From: Hellea sp.
GTDB lineage: Bacteria > Pseudomonadota > Alphaproteobacteria > Caulobacterales > Maricaulaceae
DNA: 60,023 bases
NCBI GenBank assembly: GCA_020627655.1
Contig: JAHDGM010000013.1
Location: 1 to 60,023, forward strand
Reading direction: 5' to 3'
Of this stretch, positions 8,140-16,200 are shown piece by piece. Both the position numbers and the translations under genes were made by a program. The stretch's first letter is position 1. Every line of letters starts with the position of its first letter. The notes below the pieces were generated by a model. That model did not search any database. It saw only the letters and a list, made by a program, of their open reading frames with translations, and had not been told where the DNA came from.

Positions 8140-8161
8140 CCTGTTTCACGGGCGTTTCACG
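8130..8161 (+). repeat. Three direct copies of the parS half-site GTTTCACG
   Basis: GTTTCACG occurs at 8130-8137, 8143-8150 and 8154-8161, in the same direction. It equals one half of the classical parS palindrome TGTTTCACGTGAAACA. None of the three has a proper second half; the last reads GTTTCACGTTTTAC. The first copy overlaps the terminator stem. The copies lie 220 bases from the start of the ParB-like gene. Confidence 0.5.
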
Positions 8162-8163
8162 TT

Positions 8164-9585
8164 TTACCCCGCAATAATGGCTTTGGTTTCCAGATATTCT
8201 TCAAGGCCGTGCTCTGCCCATTCCCGGCCATTGCCCGATTGTTTATAGCCGCCAAAGGGAGCGTGAATGGTAAAATATCCGCCTTGGATATAGCACTGTC
8301 CGGCCTGCATTTGGCGGGCGATTTTAAGGGCCGCAGATTTGTCTTTGGCCCAGACGGCGGAGGATAATCCGAACTGGGAATCATTGGCCATTTTAATGGC
8401 CTCATCCAGGGTTTCATATTTCAATATTGACAAGACCGGACCGAAAATCTCTTCGCGGGCTATGGTCATATCAGGGGTCACATCGGCGAAAATTGTTGGC
8501 TTTACATAGGCCCCAATCTCAAGCCCGTCAGGACGATCAAGACCGCCCGTTACAAGGCGCGCGCCTTCGTCAATGCCAATGCCGATATAGCGTAATACCC
8601 GGTCCCGATGAACCATAGAAGCGAGCGGGCCGATGGTCGTATCCGGTAAGAGCGGGTCACCTATGACCTGCTCTTCGGCGACGGTTTTTGCAATGGCGAC
8701 AGCCTCTTCATAGCGGCCGGCGGGCACGAACATTCGGGTCAGCGCGTCACAGGTCTGCCCGCCCATGAGGATGACATTTTCCGTCCCGTAGCGCACGGCT
8801 GCCTCAAGATCGGCATCGTCTGTGATAATAAAAGGCGACTTACCGCCGAGCTCCTGACAGACCCGCTTGACGCCGGGCGCCGCGGCCTGCGCGACCTTAA
8901 TCCCTGCCCCGGTTGAGCCCGTAAAGGACACCATATCCACGTCCGGATGGGCGCATAATCTATGGCCTATCTGAGCGCCTATACCCGTCACCAGGTTAAA
9001 GACACCTGCAGGTAATCCCACGGTCTCGCAAATTTCAGCTATGATAATATCCAGCAGCGGCGTTTGTTCTGCGGGTTTGGCGATGACCGTACATCCGGCG
9101 GCCAGAGCCGGAGCCAGCTTGCCGATCAGCTGCATAAAGGGATAATTCCAAGGGTTTATCAGGGTACAGACACCGATAGGCTCGCGCATAATTGTGACGT
9201 TATTTTTCGTCTCGACCTTATCAACCACGCCGCACAGATCAGCGTAATAGCGCAGAGCCTCTATGGGCGATCCGATCTGAAAGTCCATGGCTTGATGTCT
9301 GGGAATACCCACACAGGCCACGGTGGCGTCAATCAGGTCAGCGGCTCTTGCCTCCAGCGCGTCGGCCATAGCCAGCATGAGGCGTTTGCGCTCTGCCGCG
9401 GGACTTCTGGACCAGGCCGGGAAAGCGGCTTTGGCCGCCGCGACCGCCCTATCCACATCATCTTCATTGGCACAGGCCATAGCCAGTATTGGCTGCTCGG
9501 TGGCCGGGTTTATAACGTCCAGGGTCTGGCCCGAACTTGCGTCCATCCATTGCCCGCCGATAAAGAGCTTACTCTGCGTAATCAT
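8164..9585 (-). CDS. NAD(P)-dependent aldehyde dehydrogenase
   Basis: The 473-residue enzyme oxidises an aldehyde to the acid with NAD(P)+. The family's landmarks are all present: INPWNYPF near residue 140, FTGSTGAG in the Rossmann fold, the general base Glu245 in ELGGKSP, the catalytic Cys279 in GQTCDALTR, and EEIFGPV near residue 380. The length is normal. It is the last gene of an operon with a 3-hydroxyisobutyrate-dehydrogenase-like enzyme nine bases upstream and a BCCT transporter before that, so it probably completes the oxidation of an imported osmolyte-like compound. The exact aldehyde cannot be read from the sequence. Confidence 0.9.
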   Translation of the reverse strand: MITQSKLFIGGQWMDASSGQTLDVINPATEQPILAMACANEDDVDRAVAAAKAAFPAWSRSPAAERKRLMLAMADALEARAADLIDATVACVGIPRHQAMDFQIGSPIEALRYYADLCGVVDKVETKNNVTIMREPIGVCTLINPWNYPFMQLIGKLAPALAAGCTVIAKPAEQTPLLDIIIAEICETVGLPAGVFNLVTGIGAQIGHRLCAHPDVDMVSFTGSTGAGIKVAQAAAPGVKRVCQELGGKSPFIITDDADLEAAVRYGTENVILMGGQTCDALTRMFVPAGRYEEAVAIAKTVAEEQVIGDPLLPDTTIGPLASMVHRDRVLRYIGIGIDEGARLVTGGLDRPDGLEIGAYVKPTIFADVTPDMTIAREEIFGPVLSILKYETLDEAIKMANDSQFGLSSAVWAKDKSAALKIARQMQAGQCYIQGGYFTIHAPFGGYKQSGNGREWAEHGLEEYLETKAIIAG

Positions 9586-9594
9586 AGCTGTGAC

Positions 9595-10575
9595 CTAATA
9601 ATCCTGACGCCCATTGACCACGACCTCATAGCCTCTTTCCTCTGGTTCATCATCAACCATTTCAGGGGGGAAGCCCACGCCTAACACTTTGGTATTACAC
9701 GGTTCTTCATAACGCCTGATAATATTGGGTGAGAGTTCGCGCGGGCCGAAGCGTTTCTGGCCATCTTCAAAAATATCACACAGCAAAGGCGCCAGTTCCA
9801 AAGGTACGTTATGGGCTTTAGCAATATCATAAAACAGCCCGATATCCTTGCTGACCAGATCCATAGTAAAGCTGATATCGCGGGAGCCGTTTAAGATGAC
9901 CTGACTTTCCGTCTCATGGACAAATGAATTGCCCGATGATGCTTTAATGGCTTCGTAAGTTACGTTCATATCCATGCCCGCCATTTTCATAGTGGTCAGA
10001 GCTTCAGACAAGGCAACTAAATGGGCCGTGGCCAGATAATTCGTCATCACCTTAAGTACAGATGCCGAGCCAAGCGGCCCTGTATGCACGACCCTGCGGC
10101 CCATTGTGGTCAGCAGAGGCAAGACGCGGTCAAAGGCTTCCCGGTCACAGCCCGCAAAAATAGAAATGTTACCTGTATCCGCCCGGTGACATCCGCCCGA
10201 AACCGGACAGTCTACTGGCATGGCTCCGGTTTCTGAAACTTTGGCAGCAATCCGCCTGAGCTCATCAGCGTCTGTTGTGCTCATTTCAAGCCAGACTTTG
10301 CCCTTGGTAAGCCCGGCAATAATACCGTCTTCGGCCTCCATAACCTGTGAGCAGGCGGCGGGTGACGGCAGACAAGTCACGATCACATCGACATTTTGCG
10401 CGAGCTCTTTGGGCGAGCTCGCGGCCTTTGCGCCCCGGGCTACAAATTCGGTAACAAGATCAGGATTTAAATCGCGGACTGTGACATCAAAGCCGTTGCG
10501 TATAAGTGATCCTGAGAGCTTGCTGCCCACATTGCCAAGACCAATAAATCCGATTTTTATATCATTATCCAGCAC
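9595..10575 (-). CDS. 3-hydroxyisobutyrate dehydrogenase-family oxidoreductase
   Basis: The 326-residue protein is a beta-hydroxyacid dehydrogenase. It has the N-terminal dinucleotide fold GFIGLGNVGSKL, the substrate motif DCPVSGG near residue 123, and the catalytic Lys175 in LKVMTNYL. Enzymes of this family oxidise a beta-hydroxy acid to its semialdehyde, or the reverse, with NAD(P). The start is GTG at 10575, two bases after the BCCT stop codon, with AAGGAA upstream, so translation is probably coupled. It is somewhat longer than typical members (about 295) because of a C-terminal tail. With the aldehyde dehydrogenase behind it, a two-step alcohol to acid route is likely. Confidence 0.85.
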   Translation of the reverse strand: MLDNDIKIGFIGLGNVGSKLSGSLIRNGFDVTVRDLNPDLVTEFVARGAKAASSPKELAQNVDVIVTCLPSPAACSQVMEAEDGIIAGLTKGKVWLEMSTTDADELRRIAAKVSETGAMPVDCPVSGGCHRADTGNISIFAGCDREAFDRVLPLLTTMGRRVVHTGPLGSASVLKVMTNYLATAHLVALSEALTTMKMAGMDMNVTYEAIKASSGNSFVHETESQVILNGSRDISFTMDLVSKDIGLFYDIAKAHNVPLELAPLLCDIFEDGQKRFGPRELSPNIIRRYEEPCNTKVLGVGFPPEMVDDEPEERGYEVVVNGRQDY

Positions 10576-10577
10576 GG

Positions 10578-12224
10578 CTATTCCTTTTGACCCGCGACCT
10601 TTTCAAGGGGAAGTGCAATTTCTTTGGGCGCCACAAGGTCACCGAAATCGCGTTTAAGCCAGCGCATCAATGAAAAGCACATCATGCCCAGAATCGGGAT
10701 TAATGGGAGCGAGCTTAACACTGTCGCCGCTTTAACCGTATCCAAGCGCCCCGTCAGAACAACGCCCGCCGTCATCAAAGCTATCATAACAGCCCAGATC
10801 AAGCGGTTACTACGCCGGGGCTCTTCGTCGTTCTTCATATCCTTGGCGCAAATACTGGCCAGAACATAAGCCGAGCTATCCATAGTCGTAGCGTAAAAAA
10901 TCAGGCTGAGCACGATGAATACAAAGATGACCAAATTGCCCATGGGTAATGTTGATAGAATTTTTGCCACCATTTCGGACATGGAAATAATACCTTCATT
11001 CAGGGCTTCGCTGATCGAGACTGTGCTCGCTGTGATATGCGCAAACTGATCCGTATCCGGCACTGGAATTGAAATTACATTGGACGCGTCCACATGCAGA
11101 GAAAAGGCACTGGCCACAGCTAAGAACGTCCAGGTACCCAGTGTGCCCCAGCAGATAACACCCATAAGTAATTCGCGTATAGTTCGGCCTCTGGAAATAC
11201 GGCCGAAGAAAAGCCCGACCATCCCGGCATAAGCCAGCCACCAGGCCCAGTAGAACACCGTCCACGCCTCAGGAAAGCCGCCTTTGTCAATCGGGTCCAT
11301 CCAGAAGCTGCTTCTCGCAAAATTTTCCATGAGCAGTCCAAGACTGTTCACAGTCATGGACAATATGAATACTGTAGGTCCGACAATTAAAATAAATACA
11401 ATAACTATAATGGCCAGGATCATATTTATATCGGCCAGAACTTTGATGCCCTTTTTTAAGCCCCGATAGGCGCTGGCCCCGAACAGCACGACCCAGATCA
11501 ATAGAACGGCAAGTTTGATCATTAAGGTATCAGCCACGCCAAACAATTCAGCAATGAGCGCCGAAACCAGCGGCACACCCAGGCCAAGCGATGTGGTCGT
11601 CCCGCCCAGAACGCCCAGAATAATAAATATATCTATGAAAAGTTTGATGGGCTTACGGCCCTTTTTAGGCAAAGCTTCATCACAGCCATGGCTCATCCGC
11701 ATTTGAGGTCGACGCCTGACATAAAGCATATAGGCAATGGGGACAGCCGGCAGGGCATATATAGCCCAAGGCACTATCCCCCAATGGAACAAAGGATAGA
11801 GATGGGCCATTTCCATGGCTATACTCGTACCAGGCTCAACGCCAAGCGGCGGGCCTTGCAGATAATACATGGATTCAGCAAAACCCCAGGCAACCAGGCT
11901 ACCGCCTATCCCGGCCGTAAACATCATGGAAATCCAATGAATATTGGAATATTCCGGCGCCTCACCCGGCGCGCCCAATTTGACATTGCCGTATCGGCTG
12001 AATGACAACCAGACGCAAAAAACCAGCGCAAAGAACCCAAATAAAAGATAGAGCCAGCCAAATCGTGTCGTAACAAATTTAAAAGCTATATCAGCATATT
12101 CCGCGCTCTTGTCGGGATTAACTATCAGCGGCAAAGCACAGAGCAACACTATGGCGATACCGGGGAAAAATATCCGGTAATCGACCTGTGGTTCCAGTCT
12201 TGTTTTAACCTGATCTGAACTCAT
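10578..12224 (-). CDS. BCCT-family betaine/choline/carnitine-type transporter
   Basis: The 548-residue inner-membrane protein has about twelve hydrophobic segments and the BCCT signature region WTVFYWAWWLAYAG followed by GRISRGRTIREL. BCCT carriers import quaternary ammonium or sulfonium compounds such as glycine betaine, choline, carnitine or DMSP, driven by Na+ or H+ or by exchange. I start at the ATG at 12224 because GGGAGG lies just before it; 25 further codons upstream are open but have no ribosome site. It is the first gene of the operon with two dehydrogenases, pointing to catabolic use of the substrate and not only osmoprotection. Substrate specificity is not resolved. Confidence 0.9.
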   Translation of the reverse strand: MSSDQVKTRLEPQVDYRIFFPGIAIVLLCALPLIVNPDKSAEYADIAFKFVTTRFGWLYLLFGFFALVFCVWLSFSRYGNVKLGAPGEAPEYSNIHWISMMFTAGIGGSLVAWGFAESMYYLQGPPLGVEPGTSIAMEMAHLYPLFHWGIVPWAIYALPAVPIAYMLYVRRRPQMRMSHGCDEALPKKGRKPIKLFIDIFIILGVLGGTTTSLGLGVPLVSALIAELFGVADTLMIKLAVLLIWVVLFGASAYRGLKKGIKVLADINMILAIIVIVFILIVGPTVFILSMTVNSLGLLMENFARSSFWMDPIDKGGFPEAWTVFYWAWWLAYAGMVGLFFGRISRGRTIRELLMGVICWGTLGTWTFLAVASAFSLHVDASNVISIPVPDTDQFAHITASTVSISEALNEGIISMSEMVAKILSTLPMGNLVIFVFIVLSLIFYATTMDSSAYVLASICAKDMKNDEEPRRSNRLIWAVMIALMTAGVVLTGRLDTVKAATVLSSLPLIPILGMMCFSLMRWLKRDFGDLVAPKEIALPLEKVAGQKE

Positions 12225-12288
12225 AAAATCCTCCCTGAAACGTGATGTAGCAGGAAGGACTAATAGAAAACATCTATTTCTATGATTT

Positions 12289-12306
12289 GACGGCCCCAAG
12301 GCCGCC
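12289..12306 (-). terminator. Possible weak terminator of acnA
   Basis: On the minus strand GGCGGCC and GGCCGTC form a seven-pair stem with one G-U pair and a TTGG loop, directly after the aconitase stop codon. The expected T run is missing (AAATCATAG follows), so this may be only a pausing or stabilising hairpin. Confidence 0.35.
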
Positions 12307-12311
12307 AGAAG

Positions 12312-14990
12312 TTATGCAGCTGTTGCGAGGTTCCGCAGAACGTAGTGCAAAATACCGCCATTTTTATAATATTCGTGCTCATTATCCGTGTCGATACGAA
12401 CCCGTACGGTGGCAATTTTCTTATCTCCGTTAGGGAAGACAACTTCAACATTCAGCGTACCGCGAGGCTCCAGATTTTCAATACCACGAATAGATACAGT
12501 TTCGTCGCCCGTCATGCCAAGCTTCTTCCAGCTATTGCCATCTTGAAACTCTAATGGAAGAACGCCCATACCGATCAGATTAGATCTGTGAATACGCTCA
12601 AAGCTCTCTGCAATGACCGCTTTGACGCCCAATAGAATTGTACCTTTAGCGGCCCAGTCACGGGATGACCCATTCCCGTAAAGCGATCCGGCAAAGACAA
12701 CGAGATCTTTGTCATCAGCCTTATATTTTTCGGCCGCATCAAAAATACTCATGACATCATTGCTTGGAATATATTTGGTCACGCCGCCTTCTGTACCCGG
12801 AACCATTTCGTTTTTAATACGAATATTGGCAAAGGTTCCGCGCATCATGACTTCGTGATTTCCTCGGCGGGAGCCAAATGAGTTAAACTCGGATTTTGGC
12901 ACCTGGCGAGCTGAGAGATAATCTCCGGCCGGACCATCATGCTTGATCGCGCCAGCTGGCGAGATGTGGTCAGTCGTAATGGAGTCGCCCAGCAATGCTA
13001 AAATATTGGCACCTTCAATATCCTCAACCGGATCAGGCGTCGTTGTCATCCCGTCAAAATATGGGGGGTTGCGTACATAAGTCGAACCCGGCGCCCAGTT
13101 ATAGGTCTTACCACCTTCCACTTTGATTTTCCGCCACTCGGCATCGCCTTTGTAAACATCGGCATATTTTTCAGTAAACATTTTCCGGTTGATGATCTTG
13201 CGGACAACTTCGGCAATTTCCTTTGATGTTGGCCAAATATCTTTGAGGAAAATTTCATTCCCTTCATGATCCACACCCAGCGGATCAGCATCAAAATCAT
13301 GATGTAAGGATCCTGCAAGCGCGTAGGCCACGACCAGTGGCGGAGATGCCAGGAAGTTAGCTTTGATATCCGGACCAATCCGGCCCTCAAAGTTCCGGTT
13401 TCCAGAGAGAACGGAGCAAGAGACGAGATCACCTTCGGCAATGGCTTCGGACAACTCCGGTGCCAATGGTCCTGAGTTACCGATACAAGTCGTACAGCCA
13501 TAACCAACCACATCAAAACCTAACTGGTTCAACTCATTCTGAAGTTTGGATTTTTCCAAATATTCACCCACAACCTGAGAGCCGGGCGCCAAGGATGTTT
13601 TAACCCAGGGCTTTACTGTAAGACCTAGCTTATTGGCTTTTTGCGCCACAAGGCCCGCCGCCATCATCACAGAAGGGTTAGATGTATTGGTACAGGACGT
13701 TATCGCTGCGATGACAACATCACCGTGATCCAGTTCATAGTCCCTGCCCTTAACGTTTACAGCGCTATCGCCTGTCGGCGTTTTGCCAAATTCATCGCGT
13801 AATATTTTCGCAAAGTGGCGATTGGCGCCTTTAAGGTCAAAGCGGTCTTGAGGGCGTTTGGGCCCTGAAATAGCCGGCATAACCGTGCCCATGTCCAGCT
13901 TTAGTGTGTCTGTAAATGTCGCCTGGCTGTTATCACGCCAGAAGCCTTGTTTCTTGGCATAAGCTTCGACCAGTTCAATCCGTTGTTTATCTCGGCCTGT
14001 TGTATCCAGATAGCGCAGCGTATCTTCGTCTACAGGGAAGAATCCGCAAGTGGCGCCATATTCAGGCGCCATGTTAGCGAGCGTTGCCTGATCTTCGAGT
14101 GACAAATGATCAAGGCCTTCACCATAAAATTCGACGAATTTCCCAACCACGCCCTTTTGGCGAAGCATTTCAACAACACGTAGCACAAGGTCTGTCGCTG
14201 TAGCACCTTCAGGCAATTTGCCTGTCAGTTCAAATCCAACAACTTCGGGAATCAACATTGAGATAGGCTGTCCCAGCATGGCGGCTTCGGCTTCGATACC
14301 GCCAACACCCCATCCCAATACAGACAGGCCATTAATCATAGTTGTGTGCGAGTCCGTACCTACGAGTGTGTCTGGAAAAGCATATGTCTTTCCGTCTTCG
14401 GTCTTGGTCCAAACAGTTTGCGCAAGATGCTCAAGATTGACCTGGTGACAAATACCGGTTCCTGGCGGTACCACAGCAAAATTATCAAATGCCTCCTGCC
14501 CCCATTTCAGGAAATCATACCGCTCGCCATTACGCTCATATTCCCGTTGGACGTTTTTCTTAAACGCGTCTTTTGTACCAAAATAATCAACCATGACCGA
14601 ATGATCGATCACCAGGTGAACCGGGTTAAGCGGATTGATTTCCTCCGCCTCGCCGCCCAGATTGACCATGGCATCACGCATAGCGGCCAAATCAACTACG
14701 GCTGGAACGCCCGTGAAATCCTGCATCAAAACCCGGGCTGGGCGATAAGCGATTTCATGTGTTGATGTTTTTGTTTTAAGCCAGTCTGCAATAGCCTGAA
14801 TGTCTTTTTTTGTAACTGTTTTCCCATCTTCATGGCGTAAAAGATTTTCCAGAAGCACTTTGAGTGAGCGCGGCAGTTTGGAAATCCCGCTCAGACCATT
14901 TTTCTCAGCCTCTCCCAAATCATAATAGGTATAAGTTCCGCCGCGTACCGTTAGCTCACGCTCGCACTTAAAACTGTCCAGAGAGGCCAT
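12312..14990 (-). CDS. acnA: Aconitate hydratase A
   Basis: Aconitase converts citrate to isocitrate in the TCA cycle using a [4Fe-4S] cluster. The 892-residue protein has the normal length. Cluster ligands are visible in SCTNTSNP and in the GCTTCIGNSGPL segment, and the swivelling C-terminal domain carries GDSITTDHISPAG and YGNGSSRDWAAKG. N-terminal features such as the QDFTGVPAVVDLAAMRD stretch identify the AcnA/IRP type and not AcnB. An AAGGAAG Shine-Dalgarno precedes the ATG. It is transcribed alone; the BCCT operon follows on the same strand after 88 bases. Confidence 0.97.
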   Translation of the reverse strand: MASLDSFKCERELTVRGGTYTYYDLGEAEKNGLSGISKLPRSLKVLLENLLRHEDGKTVTKKDIQAIADWLKTKTSTHEIAYRPARVLMQDFTGVPAVVDLAAMRDAMVNLGGEAEEINPLNPVHLVIDHSVMVDYFGTKDAFKKNVQREYERNGERYDFLKWGQEAFDNFAVVPPGTGICHQVNLEHLAQTVWTKTEDGKTYAFPDTLVGTDSHTTMINGLSVLGWGVGGIEAEAAMLGQPISMLIPEVVGFELTGKLPEGATATDLVLRVVEMLRQKGVVGKFVEFYGEGLDHLSLEDQATLANMAPEYGATCGFFPVDEDTLRYLDTTGRDKQRIELVEAYAKKQGFWRDNSQATFTDTLKLDMGTVMPAISGPKRPQDRFDLKGANRHFAKILRDEFGKTPTGDSAVNVKGRDYELDHGDVVIAAITSCTNTSNPSVMMAAGLVAQKANKLGLTVKPWVKTSLAPGSQVVGEYLEKSKLQNELNQLGFDVVGYGCTTCIGNSGPLAPELSEAIAEGDLVSCSVLSGNRNFEGRIGPDIKANFLASPPLVVAYALAGSLHHDFDADPLGVDHEGNEIFLKDIWPTSKEIAEVVRKIINRKMFTEKYADVYKGDAEWRKIKVEGGKTYNWAPGSTYVRNPPYFDGMTTTPDPVEDIEGANILALLGDSITTDHISPAGAIKHDGPAGDYLSARQVPKSEFNSFGSRRGNHEVMMRGTFANIRIKNEMVPGTEGGVTKYIPSNDVMSIFDAAEKYKADDKDLVVFAGSLYGNGSSRDWAAKGTILLGVKAVIAESFERIHRSNLIGMGVLPLEFQDGNSWKKLGMTGDETVSIRGIENLEPRGTLNVEVVFPNGDKKIATVRVRIDTDNEHEYYKNGGILHYVLRNLATAA

Positions 14991-15028
14991 AATTCTTCCT
15001 TTAATACTTATAGATAATATTTGGTGGT

Positions 15029-15056
15029 CTTATAGCACCGCCAATGCCGCGTGCAA
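15029..15056 (-). promoter_or_regulatory. Putative sigma-70 promoter of acnA
   Basis: On the minus strand TTGCAC (15056-15051) and TATAAG (15034-15029) are separated by 16 bases, about 40 bases before the acnA ATG. The -10 matches five of six consensus bases; the -35 is weaker. Confidence 0.4.
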
Positions 15057-15144
15057 TTGTAAAAGCACTGGTAATTCGCCCATAAACAGGCTAGATGAAA
15101 TTGGTGGGGCCAAATCGCCTATAAAGAGAGTTGGCAGTGAATAC

Positions 15145-15528
15145 ATGACTTCAGATGATTGGCACGACATTTTAACCCTGCTAACAATTGTCATCTTGGC
15201 AGATAAAAGAGTCTATAAAGAAGAAGTTGACACTTTTGTCAGGACCGTCAAACAGCTTAATGATAAAATCAGCCCCGGTATGTTCATGACCGAAGGCATG
15301 GCTTTTGACTGGTTTAAGTCAAACCGGGATCGAGTGCGCGGATTAATAAACAGTCCAGATGCGGATAAGCGGATCAAAGTCATGATTGTCAGAACCCGCA
15401 ACCTCAAGGGTAAAAATGAAGTCATAGCCGCCATGCAAGCTATCGCCAATGCGGATAGTGATTTTCATAAATCAGAGCATAATATTATTCGCCGCACTGC
15501 TTATGGCTGGGGCGTGCCTTACCAATAA
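15145..15528 (+). CDS. TerB-like small cytoplasmic protein
   Basis: The 127-residue protein is all-helical by appearance. It begins with a helix pair around ILADKRVYKEEV (residues 16-27) and ends with ANADSDFHKSEHNIIRRTA (near residue 100). Both resemble the acidic ADGx-hinge-E segments of TerB-type domains. TerB proteins are linked to tellurite resistance and membrane stress but have no proven enzymatic role. It has no signal peptide. The stop codon lies one base from that of yciB, which converges on it. The assignment rests on motif resemblance only. Confidence 0.6.
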   Translation: MTSDDWHDILTLLTIVILADKRVYKEEVDTFVRTVKQLNDKISPGMFMTEGMAFDWFKSNRDRVRGLINSPDADKRIKVMIVRTRNLKGKNEVIAAMQAIANADSDFHKSEHNIIRRTAYGWGVPYQ

Positions 15529-15529
15529 A

Positions 15530-16153
15530 TTAAGCTTTGGGCTCCTGCCCCTTAACAGTTCCGTGTTTCATTATAAATGGCAGCTGGGTCATGGTGAATA
15601 TGATTGTGAGCGGAATGAGCCCGAAGAGCTTGAACTTAACCCATGTCGGCTCTTCAAAATTCCGCCAAACCAGCTCATTCAGTCCCGCCAAGACAAAAAA
15701 GAACAGGCCCCAACGTATGGCCAGCTGATTCCAGGCTTTGATAGGCAGATCAAAAGCTTCACCAAACATGAGCTGAATAACATTCTTTTTCACGGCGACG
15801 CCTCCGATCACTGCCACTCCAAACAGAATATTGATCACTGTCGGCTTCATATAGAAAAATCGGGGGTCTTTGAAAATATAGGCAAGGCCAGCGCTCAAGC
15901 ACACAATTGCCGTCGTCAGGATTAAAACCCCGGACATACGGCCATGACGAATTTTGGAATAAATCAAACTGATGGCGCTTAACACGGCCAACACACCTGC
16001 TGCCGGATAGATAGCGGTATTGGGATCGGGCAGAGTCCGGCGCAGATATATGTAAACAATAAAAAATACTATCACGGGCCCGAATTCGAGCCAGGGATTA
16101 TTTTTCACTGCAGGCGCATTGACGGGCTGGTGCTGGTTGGTCTGATCAGTCAT
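15530..16153 (-). CDS. yciB: YciB/IspZ-type septation membrane protein
   Basis: The product is an inner-membrane protein of about 207 residues with five to six hydrophobic segments. Family signatures are LEFGPVIVFFIVY at the N terminus, KPTVINILFG in the middle and WVKFKLFGLIPLTIIFT at the end. YciB/IspZ proteins contribute to envelope integrity and cell division in enterobacteria and Shigella; the mechanism is not settled. I place the start at the ATG at 16153, since the alternative at 16168 lies inside a strong hairpin; neither has a clear Shine-Dalgarno. Its place downstream of ftsY on the same strand is common in related bacteria, here separated by three transporter-type genes. Confidence 0.85.
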   Translation of the reverse strand: MTDQTNQHQPVNAPAVKNNPWLEFGPVIVFFIVYIYLRRTLPDPNTAIYPAAGVLAVLSAISLIYSKIRHGRMSGVLILTTAIVCLSAGLAYIFKDPRFFYMKPTVINILFGVAVIGGVAVKKNVIQLMFGEAFDLPIKAWNQLAIRWGLFFFVLAGLNELVWRNFEEPTWVKFKLFGLIPLTIIFTMTQLPFIMKHGTVKGQEPKA

Positions 16154-16163
16154 GAACTGCATG

Positions 16164-16187
16164 TGCATCAGCCCAAAGGCTGATGCA
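16164..16187. other. Perfect 10-bp hairpin before yciB
   Basis: TGCATCAGCC-CAAA-GGCTGATGCA forms a ten-pair stem with a four-base loop between the M1 peptidase stop codon and the yciB start. No T run follows on the minus strand, so it is not a standard terminator for the upstream gene. It ends ten bases before the yciB ATG and may affect its translation or protect the upstream mRNA end. Confidence 0.6.
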
Positions 16188-16200
16188 AGATATTTTAGCG

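Noticed and set aside
8130-8166. Complete parS palindrome
   Set aside because: Each GTTTCACG lacks a matching second arm; the best, at 8154, reads GTTTCACGTTTTAC.
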